Assembly: GCA_002427755.1 (NCBI GenBank)
Contig: DIYO01000006.1
Location: 15,270-79,269 of the forward strand
Direction of reading: 5' to 3'
DNA from: Roseivirga sp. UBA6052
GTDB taxonomy: Bacteria; Bacteroidota; Bacteroidia; Cytophagales; Cyclobacteriaceae
Length of the DNA stretch: 64,000 bases
Of this stretch, positions 43,673-53,649 are shown piece by piece. The notes under the pieces were generated by a model. That model did no database searches, was not told the DNA's origin, and worked only from the letters and a program-made list of their open reading frames with translations. Position 1 is the first letter of the stretch, and each line of letters begins with the position of its first letter. Position numbers and translations under genes: made by a program.

Positions 43673-46600
43673 ATGCAAAAACATTCAATGAAGTTTGAGT
43701 GGCAAGGTGATTTAAGATCAATTTTTAGCGTCTTAATCATATCGCTACTTTCTATTCCGGCATTTGGATTATCATACCAAGATGCTGAAGAAGACACAAC
43801 AAAAGGACAGACTACTTACAAAGATCTTCCGCTTAAGGCTGGAAGAACACTAGAATTCAATACAAAGGAAGGTACATGGCTGTCTGTAGATATAAGCCCC
43901 GATGGTTCTACTATCATCTTCGATATGCTAGGGGACCTTTATACAATGCCCTCATCAGGAGGAAAGGCCACACGAATAACAGATGGTATGGCTTATGACA
44001 CACACCCAAGATATAGCCCTGATGGGAAAACTATCGTTTTTACTTCTGATAGAAGCGGGAGCGAAAACGTATGGACCATGGATTTGGAGACTAATGAGAC
44101 TAAGCAAATTACAAAGTCTAATAATGAATGGGTGCAATCAGCGGAATGGTCTCCTGATGGTGAATACATTGTAGCAGTTAAAGGAAGAAGAAATTTTAAA
44201 CTCTTCATCTATCATAAAGATGGAGGCGGAGGCTTTCAGCTTATTAAAAACCCAAGCAGCCTTAAAGTAAGTGAACCTGCATTTAGCCCTGATGGTAGGT
44301 TTATCTATTATTCTCAAAGAAATGGTGCATGGAATTACAATGCCCAATTGCCGCAATATCAATTAGGAGTATATGATAGAGAGAATGGTCAGAATGCCAC
44401 AATCACTTCTAGATATGGTTCTGCATTTACACCCACATTATCTCCTGATGCCAAATGGTTAGTATATGGTTCTAGATATGAAGATCAGACGGGTTTAATT
44501 CTAAGAGATTTAAATACAGGTGATGAAAAATGGTTAGCATATCCGATTCAAAGAGATGAGCAAGAGTCTATTGCACCTTTAGGCGTTCTACCAGCCATGA
44601 CTTTTACTCCCGATAGTAAAGAAGTAATCACTACTTGGGATGGTAAACTGTATAGAGTGGCTATTTCTGGAGGGGGAGTTACTGAGATTCCTTTAGACGT
44701 TGATGTAGCTTTAGAAATGGGGCCGCGATTGAAGTTCAACTACCCAATTTCTGACGATAAGGATATGTTGGTAACACAGATAAGAGATGGTGTGCCTTCT
44801 CCTGACGGATCTAAATTGGCATTTACTGCTCTCAACAGACTCTATGTTATGGATCTACCAAATGGTGAGCCAGAGAGATTGACTAAAATGGAGATGACTG
44901 AGGCAATGCCTACATGGTCACCAGATGGCAACCACATTGCCTATGTTACATGGTCCGATGCTGATGGTGGTCATATTTATAAAGTAAATATAGATGGTCG
45001 CCCAAGACCGGAGAAACTCACTTCAGCATCTGCTATTTACCAGATGCCAGCTTGGAATAAGAATGGAAAAATAGTTTTCAATAGAGGAAGTGCCCAAAAC
45101 TTGAAGGATGCATTTGGTCCTGGAGCTCCGAGAGCCAGTGAAGACCTTTGTTGGGTTTCTTCAGATGGAGGAGATGTAAACTTTATAATGAAAGCTAGAG
45201 GAAGAAGTGGTGCGCACTTTGTGATTGGAGATGATAGAATTTACCTGTCAAGTTTCCAAGGTCTGAGTTCTGTGCGATGGGATGGAACCGATGAGAAACG
45301 CGTAATATCCATTACAGGTATAACAACTTATGGGGCTAACCCGGCCTTTGACCACGATCATATTGATTATTATGATCCTTGGGAAGAAGACCCTCATGGA
45401 GAGCATCAGAGCTCGTTAACGCAAAACGGGGGATGGAGAGAGAATAATCCACCTTCTAGAGCTGCTGTAATTTACATGGCTCCTGAAGGGGACAAAGCTA
45501 TGGCTCAAATTAACAATGAGATTTATGTGGTTACCGTACCTAAACTAGGTCAAGTACCAACTATTTCAGTAGCTAATCCACAAGGAGCACAATTTCCTTC
45601 ATGGAAGTTAACTGAATTAGGAGGGGAGTTTCCAACATGGTCTCATGACGCTAAGAAAGTTCATTGGTCACTGGGTAAAGCACATTTCATCTATGATTTA
45701 GATGATGCCATGGCTTATGCCGATAGCGTAAAAGTAGCTAAGAAGGCTGAAGCTGAGGCCAAGAAAAAGGAGGCTGAGGAAAAGAAAGATGATGAGGCAA
45801 ACACTGATGAGGAAAAGGCAGATCAGAAGAAAGAAGACGCTGAGAAAAAAGAGGAAAAAAAGGACGAAGGCTATAAGCCGGTTGAATTCAATATAGAAGT
45901 AACAGTAGAGAAAGATATCCCTGAAGGAATAGCGCTTTTAACAGGTGCTAGAATCATTACCATGAACGGTGAAGAGGTAATAGAAGAAGGAGATATTCTG
46001 GTAGAAAATGCAAGAATTAGGGCTGTAGGTCCTAAAGGATCGTTAGATGTACCGAGAGGTGCAGAGACTATTGATGTTTCAGGTAAAACCATTGTACCGG
46101 GTTTTATCGATACGCATGCTCACATGTGGCCAGCTTGGGGACTGCATAAGAATCAAGTTTGGGTATATGCCGCGAATTTGGCTTATGGTGTTACAGCTAC
46201 TCGAGATCCACAGACAGCCACTACGGATGTACTGACCTATGCTGACATGGTGGAAACAGGTGAGATTTATGGGCCTAGGGTTTATTCTACAGGTCCAGGT
46301 GTTGGCTATTGGTCTTATAACTTTAAGAGTCTTGAGCAAACCAAGAAGACCTTGAAGCAATACAGTGAGTACTATAATACCAAGACTATTAAAATGTATT
46401 TGGTTGGTAATAGAAAGCAAAGGCAATGGGTGATTGAGGCTGCAAAAGAGCAGAAATTAATGCCGACAACAGAAGGTGGCTTAGACTTTAAATTGAATAT
46501 GACTCAATTGGTTGATGGTTATCCGGGGCATGAGCACGCTTTGCCAATTGCACCATTGTATCGTGATGTTATTCATTCGGTGGCAGAGTCTAAAATGGCT

Positions 46601-47182
46601 TATACGCCTACGCTCCTTGTGGCTTATGGTGGTCCTTGGGCTGAGAACTATTTCTATTCGAGAGAGAATCCATATCACGACAAGAAATTGTCTCATTTCA
46701 CACCTTATGGGGAATTAGCTGGTAAATCTAGAAGAAGACCAGGCTGGTTTATGGATGAGGAACACGTTTTCCAAAAGCATGCCGAAGGTGTGAAGTCTGT
46801 TGTTGAACAAGGAGGAATTTCGGGAGTGGGTTCTCATGGTCAGTTACAAGGCTTAGGATATCACTGGGAACTTTGGGCAATGGCCGCAGGTGGAATTTCT
46901 AACCACGATGCTTTGAAGACTGCTACGATACTTGGAGCAACGGCCCTAGGTTTGGAAGGTGATATTGGTTCTATTAAGGCAGGAAAGATCGCAGACTTTG
47001 TGATCCTAACTGGTAATCCATTAGATGATATCCGTAATACGAATACGGTTACGCATGTAATGAAAAACGGCAGACTTTATGAAGGTAATACCTTAGATGA
47101 GGTTTATCCAAGAAAGAAGAAAGCTGATACTTTTCATTGGCACTCGGCCAAACCGGAGGGCTTACCAGGATTGAAAAAGTAA
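43673..47182 (+). CDS. PD40 beta-propeller plus amidohydrolase-family protein
   Basis: This is a 1169-residue exported protein; ATG 43673 is chosen over a TTG at 43637. A signal sequence is followed by a TolB/PD40 propeller (about 60-670, repeats such as SPDGKTIVFTSDRSGSENVW and SPDGNHIAYVTW). A Lys/Glu-rich charged linker comes next (about 690-735). The amidohydrolase domain (about 760-1150) has the metal motif FIDTHAHMW and later GHEHALP and GVGSHGQ. The usual final metal-site Asp is not obvious, as GSHGQ stands where GTD is common. The substrate is unknown. Confidence 0.9.
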   Translation: MQKHSMKFEWQGDLRSIFSVLIISLLSIPAFGLSYQDAEEDTTKGQTTYKDLPLKAGRTLEFNTKEGTWLSVDISPDGSTIIFDMLGDLYTMPSSGGKATRITDGMAYDTHPRYSPDGKTIVFTSDRSGSENVWTMDLETNETKQITKSNNEWVQSAEWSPDGEYIVAVKGRRNFKLFIYHKDGGGGFQLIKNPSSLKVSEPAFSPDGRFIYYSQRNGAWNYNAQLPQYQLGVYDRENGQNATITSRYGSAFTPTLSPDAKWLVYGSRYEDQTGLILRDLNTGDEKWLAYPIQRDEQESIAPLGVLPAMTFTPDSKEVITTWDGKLYRVAISGGGVTEIPLDVDVALEMGPRLKFNYPISDDKDMLVTQIRDGVPSPDGSKLAFTALNRLYVMDLPNGEPERLTKMEMTEAMPTWSPDGNHIAYVTWSDADGGHIYKVNIDGRPRPEKLTSASAIYQMPAWNKNGKIVFNRGSAQNLKDAFGPGAPRASEDLCWVSSDGGDVNFIMKARGRSGAHFVIGDDRIYLSSFQGLSSVRWDGTDEKRVISITGITTYGANPAFDHDHIDYYDPWEEDPHGEHQSSLTQNGGWRENNPPSRAAVIYMAPEGDKAMAQINNEIYVVTVPKLGQVPTISVANPQGAQFPSWKLTELGGEFPTWSHDAKKVHWSLGKAHFIYDLDDAMAYADSVKVAKKAEAEAKKKEAEEKKDDEANTDEEKADQKKEDAEKKEEKKDEGYKPVEFNIEVTVEKDIPEGIALLTGARIITMNGEEVIEEGDILVENARIRAVGPKGSLDVPRGAETIDVSGKTIVPGFIDTHAHMWPAWGLHKNQVWVYAANLAYGVTATRDPQTATTDVLTYADMVETGEIYGPRVYSTGPGVGYWSYNFKSLEQTKKTLKQYSEYYNTKTIKMYLVGNRKQRQWVIEAAKEQKLMPTTEGGLDFKLNMTQLVDGYPGHEHALPIAPLYRDVIHSVAESKMAYTPTLLVAYGGPWAENYFYSRENPYHDKKLSHFTPYGELAGKSRRRPGWFMDEEHVFQKHAEGVKSVVEQGGISGVGSHGQLQGLGYHWELWAMAAGGISNHDALKTATILGATALGLEGDIGSIKAGKIADFVILTGNPLDDIRNTNTVTHVMKNGRLYEGNTLDEVYPRKKKADTFHWHSAKPEGLPGLKK

Positions 47183-47196
47183 AATTTAAATACTTG

Positions 47197-47226
47197 AAAA
47201 AACCCAGTCAATCGACTGGGTTTTTT
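47197..47226 (+). terminator. Terminator of the amidohydrolase gene
   Basis: AACCCAGTC-AATC-GACTGGGTT is extended by four A:T pairs on each side and followed by a T-run. It lies 14 bp after the stop. Confidence 0.9.
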
Positions 47227-47237
47227 ATTTTGCTTCA

Positions 47238-48062
47238 ATGAATCGCTTCTCTCTATTGCTTCTAATTTCAATTGTGATAACTGCGTGCAATAAACCGGTT
47301 ATTGAGGATGAACCGCTTTTTCAATTAAGCACTCAATCTGATTCTGCAGTTTATCATTACAACCAAGGTTGGAAGGAAATTATGGACTATGGTAATTATA
47401 GCCAAGCCGAGGAGGAGTGGAGAAAAGCGAAGTCATATGATGACAAGTTTCTTTTAAATCTTTCCGTTTTAGCCAGAGTTACTCAAGATTTAGAAGAGAG
47501 ACTCTTGCTTACTAAAACATTAGAATCAAGAAAAGATGAGCTTTCTGGCGATGAGCGTAAAATCTTAGACGTATATTTGGCTCTCACGCATTACACCAAT
47601 TTAAGAGATCAAAAATCTGAATTAAAAGACAGTGCCTTAAGGGCTGCAACTGATTTGAGTCAAGTCAATCTTAGAAAAGTCGTGCACCGAAATCCGAATG
47701 AGGTTTATATTAAGTCTGAATATTTCGAAACACTTCATCGAGTAATCGGAGCTCAGCAGACATTAGATTCCATACAAGCATTGACTTTGCCTACTCAACT
47801 AGACAATCCATTTATTCTAGGTTATAGAGCCTCTCTTTATGCTGAGCTTGAAAACTACGATGCAGCCCTATTAGTAGCTAGGAGATTAGTTACAGCCATA
47901 GATAATCGTTCGGTAGCCAAGCCTTATGCGGTTCTAGCTGATATTTATTACCAACAAGGAGATTACGCTAGAGCCACAATTAACGTAGATCGTGCTTATA
48001 GTCTAGATCCAAATAACTTGGATGTATTGAGTCTACGTGAGAAACTTAATGCAGTTGACTAA
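47238..48062 (+). CDS. TPR-containing lipoprotein
   Basis: This is a 274-residue lipoprotein (MNRFSLLLLISIVITAC, Cys17). Helical repeats include AVYHYNQGWKEIMDYGNYSQAEEEWRKAKSYD near the N terminus and, at the C terminus, clear TPRs (AVLADIYYQQGDYARATINVDRAYSLDPNNLDVL). The middle is helical without a clear motif. It is a scaffold with unknown partner. The end overlaps the convergent SRPBCC gene by 4 bp. Confidence 0.85.
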   Translation: MNRFSLLLLISIVITACNKPVIEDEPLFQLSTQSDSAVYHYNQGWKEIMDYGNYSQAEEEWRKAKSYDDKFLLNLSVLARVTQDLEERLLLTKTLESRKDELSGDERKILDVYLALTHYTNLRDQKSELKDSALRAATDLSQVNLRKVVHRNPNEVYIKSEYFETLHRVIGAQQTLDSIQALTLPTQLDNPFILGYRASLYAELENYDAALLVARRLVTAIDNRSVAKPYAVLADIYYQQGDYARATINVDRAYSLDPNNLDVLSLREKLNAVD

Positions 48063-48508
48063 GAAGCTTCGGCCTTTGTTTTTATATCAGCTAAGTCTTG
48101 CTCGACCGCCTTTATAGTCCCTTTCTTGAACATCCAACCCATGAGTGCGGACATGATTTTGGCTCCAGTAGTTTGAGGTTGTCCATTAAAGCTCATGGTT
48201 AGGGTAGAGGTGCCATTGTTTTCTTCAACTGCCATTTTAGAAATATAGATAGCTCCGTGACTTTCGGCTCTAGTTTGGTAGTAACTATTCTCCTCGGCAT
48301 GCGTGATCCACATGGTTTCATCAGCTTCTTTGCCGAACATAACCCGTGTCTCTTTCCATTTAAGTCCCAGAACCCCGTTGTCTGGTTTTTCAAGAACTTC
48401 TACGCTTTTGATACCACTAATGTGTTCTGGTGCTTTTTCGATATTGGTGATGATATCCCATACCTTTTCTTTCGGTGCGTTGATTTGTGTACTACAACTG
48501 ATATTCAT
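48059..48508 (-). CDS. SRPBCC-family protein
   Basis: This is a 149-residue protein from ATG 48508 (MNISCSTQINAPKEKVWDII); two codons upstream is only a TTG. It has the START/SRPBCC fold: N-terminal strand and helix (NAPKEKVWDIITNIEKAPEHISG), several strands and a long C-terminal helix. This type often binds hydrophobic ligands or carries out simple hydrolysis or cyclisation reactions. It is cytoplasmic with unknown ligand. Confidence 0.88.
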   Translation of the reverse strand: MNISCSTQINAPKEKVWDIITNIEKAPEHISGIKSVEVLEKPDNGVLGLKWKETRVMFGKEADETMWITHAEENSYYQTRAESHGAIYISKMAVEENNGTSTLTMSFNGQPQTTGAKIMSALMGWMFKKGTIKAVEQDLADIKTKAEAS

Positions 48509-48601
48509 GGTCAAGTCTTTAGTGATTAGAATTTACGAATTTTTATGTTCGCAAAGTGCCCGACTCTCCTGAAACAGCGCTCATACTTTAGTATGAAAAT
48601 G

Positions 48602-48633
48602 AAAAACTCGACAGTTTTTGATGTCGAGTTTTT
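48602..48633 (-). terminator. Terminator of the MATE gene
   Basis: AAAAACTCGACA and TGTCGAGTTTTT form a 12-bp stem with an 8-nt loop, 6 bp past the MATE stop on the minus strand. Confidence 0.85.
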
Positions 48634-48639
48634 CAATAT

Positions 48640-50049
48640 TTACACTTCTACAGTCTTCCATTTTCCCTTTTTAAAGAGAATGATGCCCCAAATGGCGATT
48701 AGGGTTTCTGTAACTGTTATGGCTGTGAAAACGCCTACTGGGCCGAAATCCAAAGTTATGGCTGCTAAATAGGCCACTGGTAATTGGAATAGCCAGAAGC
48801 AAAAGAAATTCACAATTGTTGGGGTCTTGGTATCTCCTGCACCGTTGAATGCTTGAATGATTACCATACCATAGGCATAGAATACATAACCAGCAGTAAT
48901 TACTTGCAAACTCAAAGCACCATATTCAACAACTGTTGAATCATCGCTAAAGAACCCAATGATGTATTTGGCAAAGACGAGATAGATTAGAGAAATACTA
49001 ATCATAAATATCGCGTTGTATTTCCCCGTTTTCCATACACTAATCTCAGCTCTTTCGGGCTGTTTTGCACCCAAGTTTTGTCCAACTAAGGTGGCTGCAG
49101 CATTACTCATTCCCCAAGAGGGCATAAGCGTAAACATCATTACTCTTATTGAAATCGTATATCCTGCTAAGACATCACTACCAAACTCAGACATAATGCG
49201 CATTAAGAATACCCAACTAGATGTCCCAATTAAAAACTGGCCAATACCACCGAGTGATACCTTGATAAGATTCCACATCACATCTAGCCTGATCACGAAA
49301 TCTTTAATGCCAAGTTTAATACGACTCCAACCAAAGAAGAGAATCATAAACTGAGCTATAACAGCAGTTCCTCTTCCAATAGTTGTGGCGATGGCAGCTC
49401 CATCTACCCCGTAAGCCGGAATAAAGCCCCAGCCAAATATGAAGAGTGGATCTAAGATAATATTCAGTCCATTAGAGAGAACGAGCGTCCACATGGCTAC
49501 TGAAGCATCTCCAGCTCCACGAAATACGGCATTAATCAAGAAGAGTAGCACTACGGTTATGTTTCCACCAATAAGTATTCTGGTATAACCATAGCCTTCT
49601 TCAATGAGGTCGCTTTCGCCACCCATTAGGCCAAGTATTTCCTTTGGGAATATGATGCCTACAATCCCAATGATGATGGCTATTGCAGAACCAAGTATAA
49701 TGGCCTGTGTCGCAGCTTTTGCTGCACCCTCATGGTCTTTTTCACCCGTTCTACGCGCTACAACGGCTGTTGCTGCCATGCTCAAACCGATGGCCACAGC
49801 ATAAATTAAGGTGATTACAGATTCTGTTAGCCCTACTGTAGCAACAGCGTTAACAGAGACTCTAGAAACGAAAATGATATCTACTAATGCAAAAGTAGAC
49901 TCCATGAGCATTTCTAAGATCATGGGTATGGCCAACATAAAGATGGCTTTACGAATACTGCCTTCGGTAAAATCCTGTTGTTTACCAGTAATGGCTTGTT
50001 TGAGGTAGTTTATGTACCTCCCAAATGTATTTTGAGATGACTTTGTCAT
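48640..50049 (-). CDS. MATE-family efflux transporter
   Basis: This is a 469-residue membrane protein with the 12-helix MATE layout in two six-helix bundles. A cytoplasmic N-terminal tail (about 1-28) is followed by IRKAIFMLAIPMILEMLMES (TM1). The second half starts near ISLGGIGQFLIGTSSW. MATE proteins export drugs or cationic toxins using Na+ or H+ gradients. It is a lone gene with its own terminator. The 192-bp region upstream holds a weak hairpin (about 50092-50116) and no gene. Confidence 0.95.
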   Translation of the reverse strand: MTKSSQNTFGRYINYLKQAITGKQQDFTEGSIRKAIFMLAIPMILEMLMESTFALVDIIFVSRVSVNAVATVGLTESVITLIYAVAIGLSMAATAVVARRTGEKDHEGAAKAATQAIILGSAIAIIIGIVGIIFPKEILGLMGGESDLIEEGYGYTRILIGGNITVVLLFLINAVFRGAGDASVAMWTLVLSNGLNIILDPLFIFGWGFIPAYGVDGAAIATTIGRGTAVIAQFMILFFGWSRIKLGIKDFVIRLDVMWNLIKVSLGGIGQFLIGTSSWVFLMRIMSEFGSDVLAGYTISIRVMMFTLMPSWGMSNAAATLVGQNLGAKQPERAEISVWKTGKYNAIFMISISLIYLVFAKYIIGFFSDDSTVVEYGALSLQVITAGYVFYAYGMVIIQAFNGAGDTKTPTIVNFFCFWLFQLPVAYLAAITLDFGPVGVFTAITVTETLIAIWGIILFKKGKWKTVEV

Positions 50050-50241
50050 TTTTGAGAATTATGAATTGTAAAAAAAATAAAATGAAGAGGGCGTGAAGGT
50101 GTAATTAACCTTTCACGGTCAGGACCAGATCAAAGACGTAAATCGGACTGAACATAATTCTCATAACTTCATGATGATGCGAAGGAGGGATAATTTTTTC
50201 TTAAATCAAAATTTAAATTCGATTATGGAAAATAGCTGATA

Positions 50242-50658
50242 CTATTTACCCGTACTTTTTTTGCGCGTAGGAATATGAAGCAATACATACCATGAGCCTA
50301 CTAATCCCAATAAGATTACACTTACCTGACCATAAATTGAAGGAATTAGATAGAGTGTAGAATAAGTAATCATGGCCCACATCATTAGCTGAGATATGAT
50401 TTTCGTTTTAAGAGGGATTGAAGGGTTTTCTTGGTAATCTTTAATGTACTTGCCAAATATTCGATTATCCAATAACCATTGATGAAACCGTTTCGAACTC
50501 TTTGAAAAGAAGTAAGCAGCCAGTAAAACTAATGGGGTAGTAGGCAATCCGGGAACAATGATTCCTACGATGCCTAGCCCTAAGCTAATAAACCCAAATG
50601 CAATAAAGAGTGGCCTTTTCAAATTGATGTACTCAATGAAGTGGCAAAGAAAACGCAA
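50242..50658 (-). CDS. YbaN/DUF454 family inner-membrane protein
   Basis: This is a 138-residue protein. No ATG is available; a TTG at 50658 gives MRFLCHFIEYINLKRPLF, and the frame is open upstream as far as a stop inside the preceding gene. The signature GLGIVGIIVPGLPTTPLVLLAAYFFSKSS lies at about 28-55, with KRFHQWLLDNRIFGKYIKDY after it and two helices at the C terminus. The function of DUF454 is unknown. It lies 28 bp after the 50687 gene and may share its transcript. Confidence 0.88.
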   Translation of the reverse strand: MRFLCHFIEYINLKRPLFIAFGFISLGLGIVGIIVPGLPTTPLVLLAAYFFSKSSKRFHQWLLDNRIFGKYIKDYQENPSIPLKTKIISQLMMWAMITYSTLYLIPSIYGQVSVILLGLVGSWYVLLHIPTRKKSTGK

Positions 50659-50686
50659 AGCACTTTCAATTAAAAGAGCAATCCTT

Positions 50687-51715
50687 TTAAGTTAGTTCAC
50701 TAGATGTCCATCTTCTAGTAAATTCAAAAATTACAATGGTCGTTAATACCCAGAATAACCATCTTAAAATTGAGTCTGCCTTTTCGGATTTTTCATCAAC
50801 GGGTTTAAAATCATAGTCTTTGAAACCCAATGAATCCATTAGACTGGAATAAGCAAATTCCAATAAATTGGCCGGTTTATTTAGTTGGTCTTTTTTAATT
50901 GAATCGAATTCAATTAGCTGTTTATTGATGCTTTGGATTAATTCATCTTTTGTAATGAATGACTTTCTGGAATCAATTAAGCTAATGTTGACAAAAGTTT
51001 CATCTTCCTCAATTCTAGGAAGATAGACGATGTTATGTACTGATATCCCACCATTTCTAGATGAGGAATATGTATAATCATATTCTAATTCGAAGTCATA
51101 TTCTTTAGGGATTACTAGATCATAGTTGCCACTCAGGAATGAAAATAGACTACCTTTTACTCTTATAGAATCATCCTGTAACCTATTTACGTCATTTAAG
51201 AATAAATTGAGTTTCCGCTGCTCTTCCGTTTTGTTTAGGACAAGATTTTGAGTTTTTTTATCTAAGACTTCCTCTATTTTACCACCAAATTTATAATCTG
51301 TAACAGAGGTTATATATAGAGTTGATTTGGTTACCGCTTGAGCGGAAGCTATAGAGAAGGCGCCATAATTAATAATGATGATTCTTAGTATATAATTGAG
51401 ATTATATCTTTTTGTGTTCAGTCTTTGCTCAACATTGTTTAGGTAAACATTTGAGGCCATAGAGGCGAATATTGCCGAAATAACGTAAGTGATATTTAAT
51501 CCAAACAGGAAGAAGTTTCGTATGTCACCGTAGCGTCCTGACAGTATCCAAGCAAGAAAAATCAAAACAAGATATGAGATATATATACCTGCTAGAATTC
51601 CCCATAAATTACTCCTCTTTTCGTCTTTAAAGTCAGTTGAACCAACAACAATAAATAAGAATGCATGACCTACTATGAATGTAGCAAGAACAAGTAACTT
51701 AAGTAGTATCTCCAT
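50687..51715 (-). CDS. Membrane protein of unknown function
   Basis: This is a 342-residue protein. Four hydrophobic segments lie in the first 130 residues (about 3-25, 37-58, 66-88 and 108-130). A polar, mostly extracytoplasmic or cytoplasmic domain of about 170 residues follows (rich in VNRLQDDSIRVKG and DYDFKPVDEKSEKAD type sequence), and a last helix lies near 318-333. I do not recognise the family. It is followed closely by the DUF454 gene. Confidence 0.6.
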   Translation of the reverse strand: MEILLKLLVLATFIVGHAFLFIVVGSTDFKDEKRSNLWGILAGIYISYLVLIFLAWILSGRYGDIRNFFLFGLNITYVISAIFASMASNVYLNNVEQRLNTKRYNLNYILRIIIINYGAFSIASAQAVTKSTLYITSVTDYKFGGKIEEVLDKKTQNLVLNKTEEQRKLNLFLNDVNRLQDDSIRVKGSLFSFLSGNYDLVIPKEYDFELEYDYTYSSSRNGGISVHNIVYLPRIEEDETFVNISLIDSRKSFITKDELIQSINKQLIEFDSIKKDQLNKPANLLEFAYSSLMDSLGFKDYDFKPVDEKSEKADSILRWLFWVLTTIVIFEFTRRWTSSELT

Positions 51716-51780
51716 TGTGTGTTAAGTGTAATTCTCAAGTTTATGAATGATTTTCAATTCTTGAATTATTGGGGCCTAAT

Positions 51781-53529
51781 TCAATACCTCCAACTCGATA
51801 AATCGGCTCCTTTAGGCGCTACCTTCCCTACATTATCTACATACTTTTTGATAAACATGCGGTGATAGCGCAAGCGACTGATATGATTACCGTTTTCATG
51901 GTCTCCATTCCAGCAGTGTTCAGCTCTATCTCCATAATCCACTACACCGTTGTAGTTCGGACCTGATGTGGAGGTGAGAATTTCTTCGGCCAGATAAACC
52001 GCATTGTTGAGGTAATAATTGTCCATATCACCACAGTAGAGATGGATTTTGTGTTCCCAATCTTTACCATACTTGGCCCAGTCCCTTTTCAGGATGTATG
52101 CGAGGTCATAATTCTCTTTCCAATAAGCAGCTACTTCTTTGTCAATTTCTCCTGTAACACGATCCCAAATCCTTTTTGGATAGCCATTTTCGTCTAATGG
52201 TGAATAAGTAGCTTCCCAAATATCCCATTGCTGACCCGAACGACCTTTAGAGCCTAGTACTAATTCACGGTAGTTCATATCTCTCAAACTCGCATCTACA
52301 TTGCCTAGATAATCTCTATGACCAGCTACGAGCGTCTTTCGGAAAGTGCCCTCCTCATAATAGGCATTCTCATCTTCATAAATATTCACTAAACAGTACG
52401 CTCTAAAATCGATTGGATCTGGGCATGCAGCGAAACACATCCCATACTCTTTTGGGTATTTAACTTGAACAGCAAGCGATTCCCATCCACCAGTACTGCC
52501 TCCGTAAACAAAACGAGACCAGCCTTCACCAATTCCTCTGAACTGTTCCTCAATGTAAGGAATGAGTTCATAAGTTAGAGCGTCTCCATATGGACCTTGA
52601 GCAGCACTATTCACAGCATATGAGTCATCATAGTAAGGGGTGGGGTGTTGAATCTTTATCGCAATGACTCTCGGGAAATCCGGGCCAGTCCAAGTTTTGT
52701 AGAAATCATAAGCCTCTTGCTGTACTATGAGATTATATCCATCCACGCCAAACCGTTCGCTATACGTTGGTTCCAAATCTGGATCCGGAGGTGTTGTTCT
52801 AAAACCTCCAAAGTCGCTAGGGAAGTGCCCATGCATTATGGCTAAGGGGTATTTTACGTTGGGATGTGTTTCCCAACCTTCAGGTAATAATACGTGGGCT
52901 CCTATGTACATATCTCTTCCCCAGAAGTCACTCAAGAGCTCACTTTTTATTTTTATATGCTTAATGTATTTAGTGTCTTTAGGTTCCTCAATAGGAGGTA
53001 TGATACTTTCTAGCGAAATACTCGTAGTTGAAATTTGTCCATTTTGAATCTTTACTTTTTGAGGAGTAGAATAGAGATTACCAGGAGCTCTGTTCCATTG
53101 CTGACCCTCGCCTCTGTCCATAGGAAGTTTAACAAGATGTCCATCAGCTCTATTAAATATCTCGTATTTATGAAATACGACTTGTAAATAATACTCACCT
53201 GATGGCAACTCGTCAAAATTCTGAATGGGATATCCAAACGACTCAGTATCAAATTGAATTGCATCTCCTGGTTTCCAATCTTCTACATCCATACCGAAAC
53301 CTTGTGCTGTTTTAGTGTCATCTCTTAACTGAAATCTAGGTTCAGAGTCTATGTTTTCTGTTAACAATACGATCAACCGACCATCTAAAGCCTCTTGATA
53401 ATGTTCACTTGGGTAGGCCAATTCAATATTTCCTGAATTAGAAAATTCTGTGCAGGCGTACAAGAACGTTGAAAGAATAAAGACTATAACAAAAAATACC
53501 TTGGTAGGTTTGGTAGGATAGCTACGCAT
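51781..53529 (-). CDS. Secreted esterase-like alpha/beta-hydrolase lipoprotein
   Basis: This is a 582-residue lipoprotein (lipobox ending YAC, Cys26). An N-terminal beta-sandwich domain (about 35-185, Bacteroidota-type) is followed by an esterase-D-like alpha/beta-hydrolase. Segments are GAHVLLPEGWETHPNVKYPL, the oxyanion region AIMHGHFP, and the nucleophile elbow YGGSTGGWESLAVQ, with a late His in AEHCWNGDHENGNH. It may deacylate carbohydrates or other esters outside the cell. It is the left member of the accessory cluster at 51.8-64 kb. Confidence 0.82.
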   Translation of the reverse strand: MRSYPTKPTKVFFVIVFILSTFLYACTEFSNSGNIELAYPSEHYQEALDGRLIVLLTENIDSEPRFQLRDDTKTAQGFGMDVEDWKPGDAIQFDTESFGYPIQNFDELPSGEYYLQVVFHKYEIFNRADGHLVKLPMDRGEGQQWNRAPGNLYSTPQKVKIQNGQISTTSISLESIIPPIEEPKDTKYIKHIKIKSELLSDFWGRDMYIGAHVLLPEGWETHPNVKYPLAIMHGHFPSDFGGFRTTPPDPDLEPTYSERFGVDGYNLIVQQEAYDFYKTWTGPDFPRVIAIKIQHPTPYYDDSYAVNSAAQGPYGDALTYELIPYIEEQFRGIGEGWSRFVYGGSTGGWESLAVQVKYPKEYGMCFAACPDPIDFRAYCLVNIYEDENAYYEEGTFRKTLVAGHRDYLGNVDASLRDMNYRELVLGSKGRSGQQWDIWEATYSPLDENGYPKRIWDRVTGEIDKEVAAYWKENYDLAYILKRDWAKYGKDWEHKIHLYCGDMDNYYLNNAVYLAEEILTSTSGPNYNGVVDYGDRAEHCWNGDHENGNHISRLRYHRMFIKKYVDNVGKVAPKGADLSSWRY

Positions 53530-53649
53530 ATAGTTGAAGGTTAAATCAAGGATTAAAAAGACTAATTGCTGTGTCGTATTCTAAAATAGCGAAAAATATA
53601 ATCTACTTAGAGAGGCTTAGTTCGTCATTTGATGATTGAAATACTTGTT

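Noticed and set aside
45871..46718. Several minus- and plus-strand frames of 60-115 codons
   Set aside because: All lie inside the amidohydrolase gene in other frames and show no domain or membrane logic.
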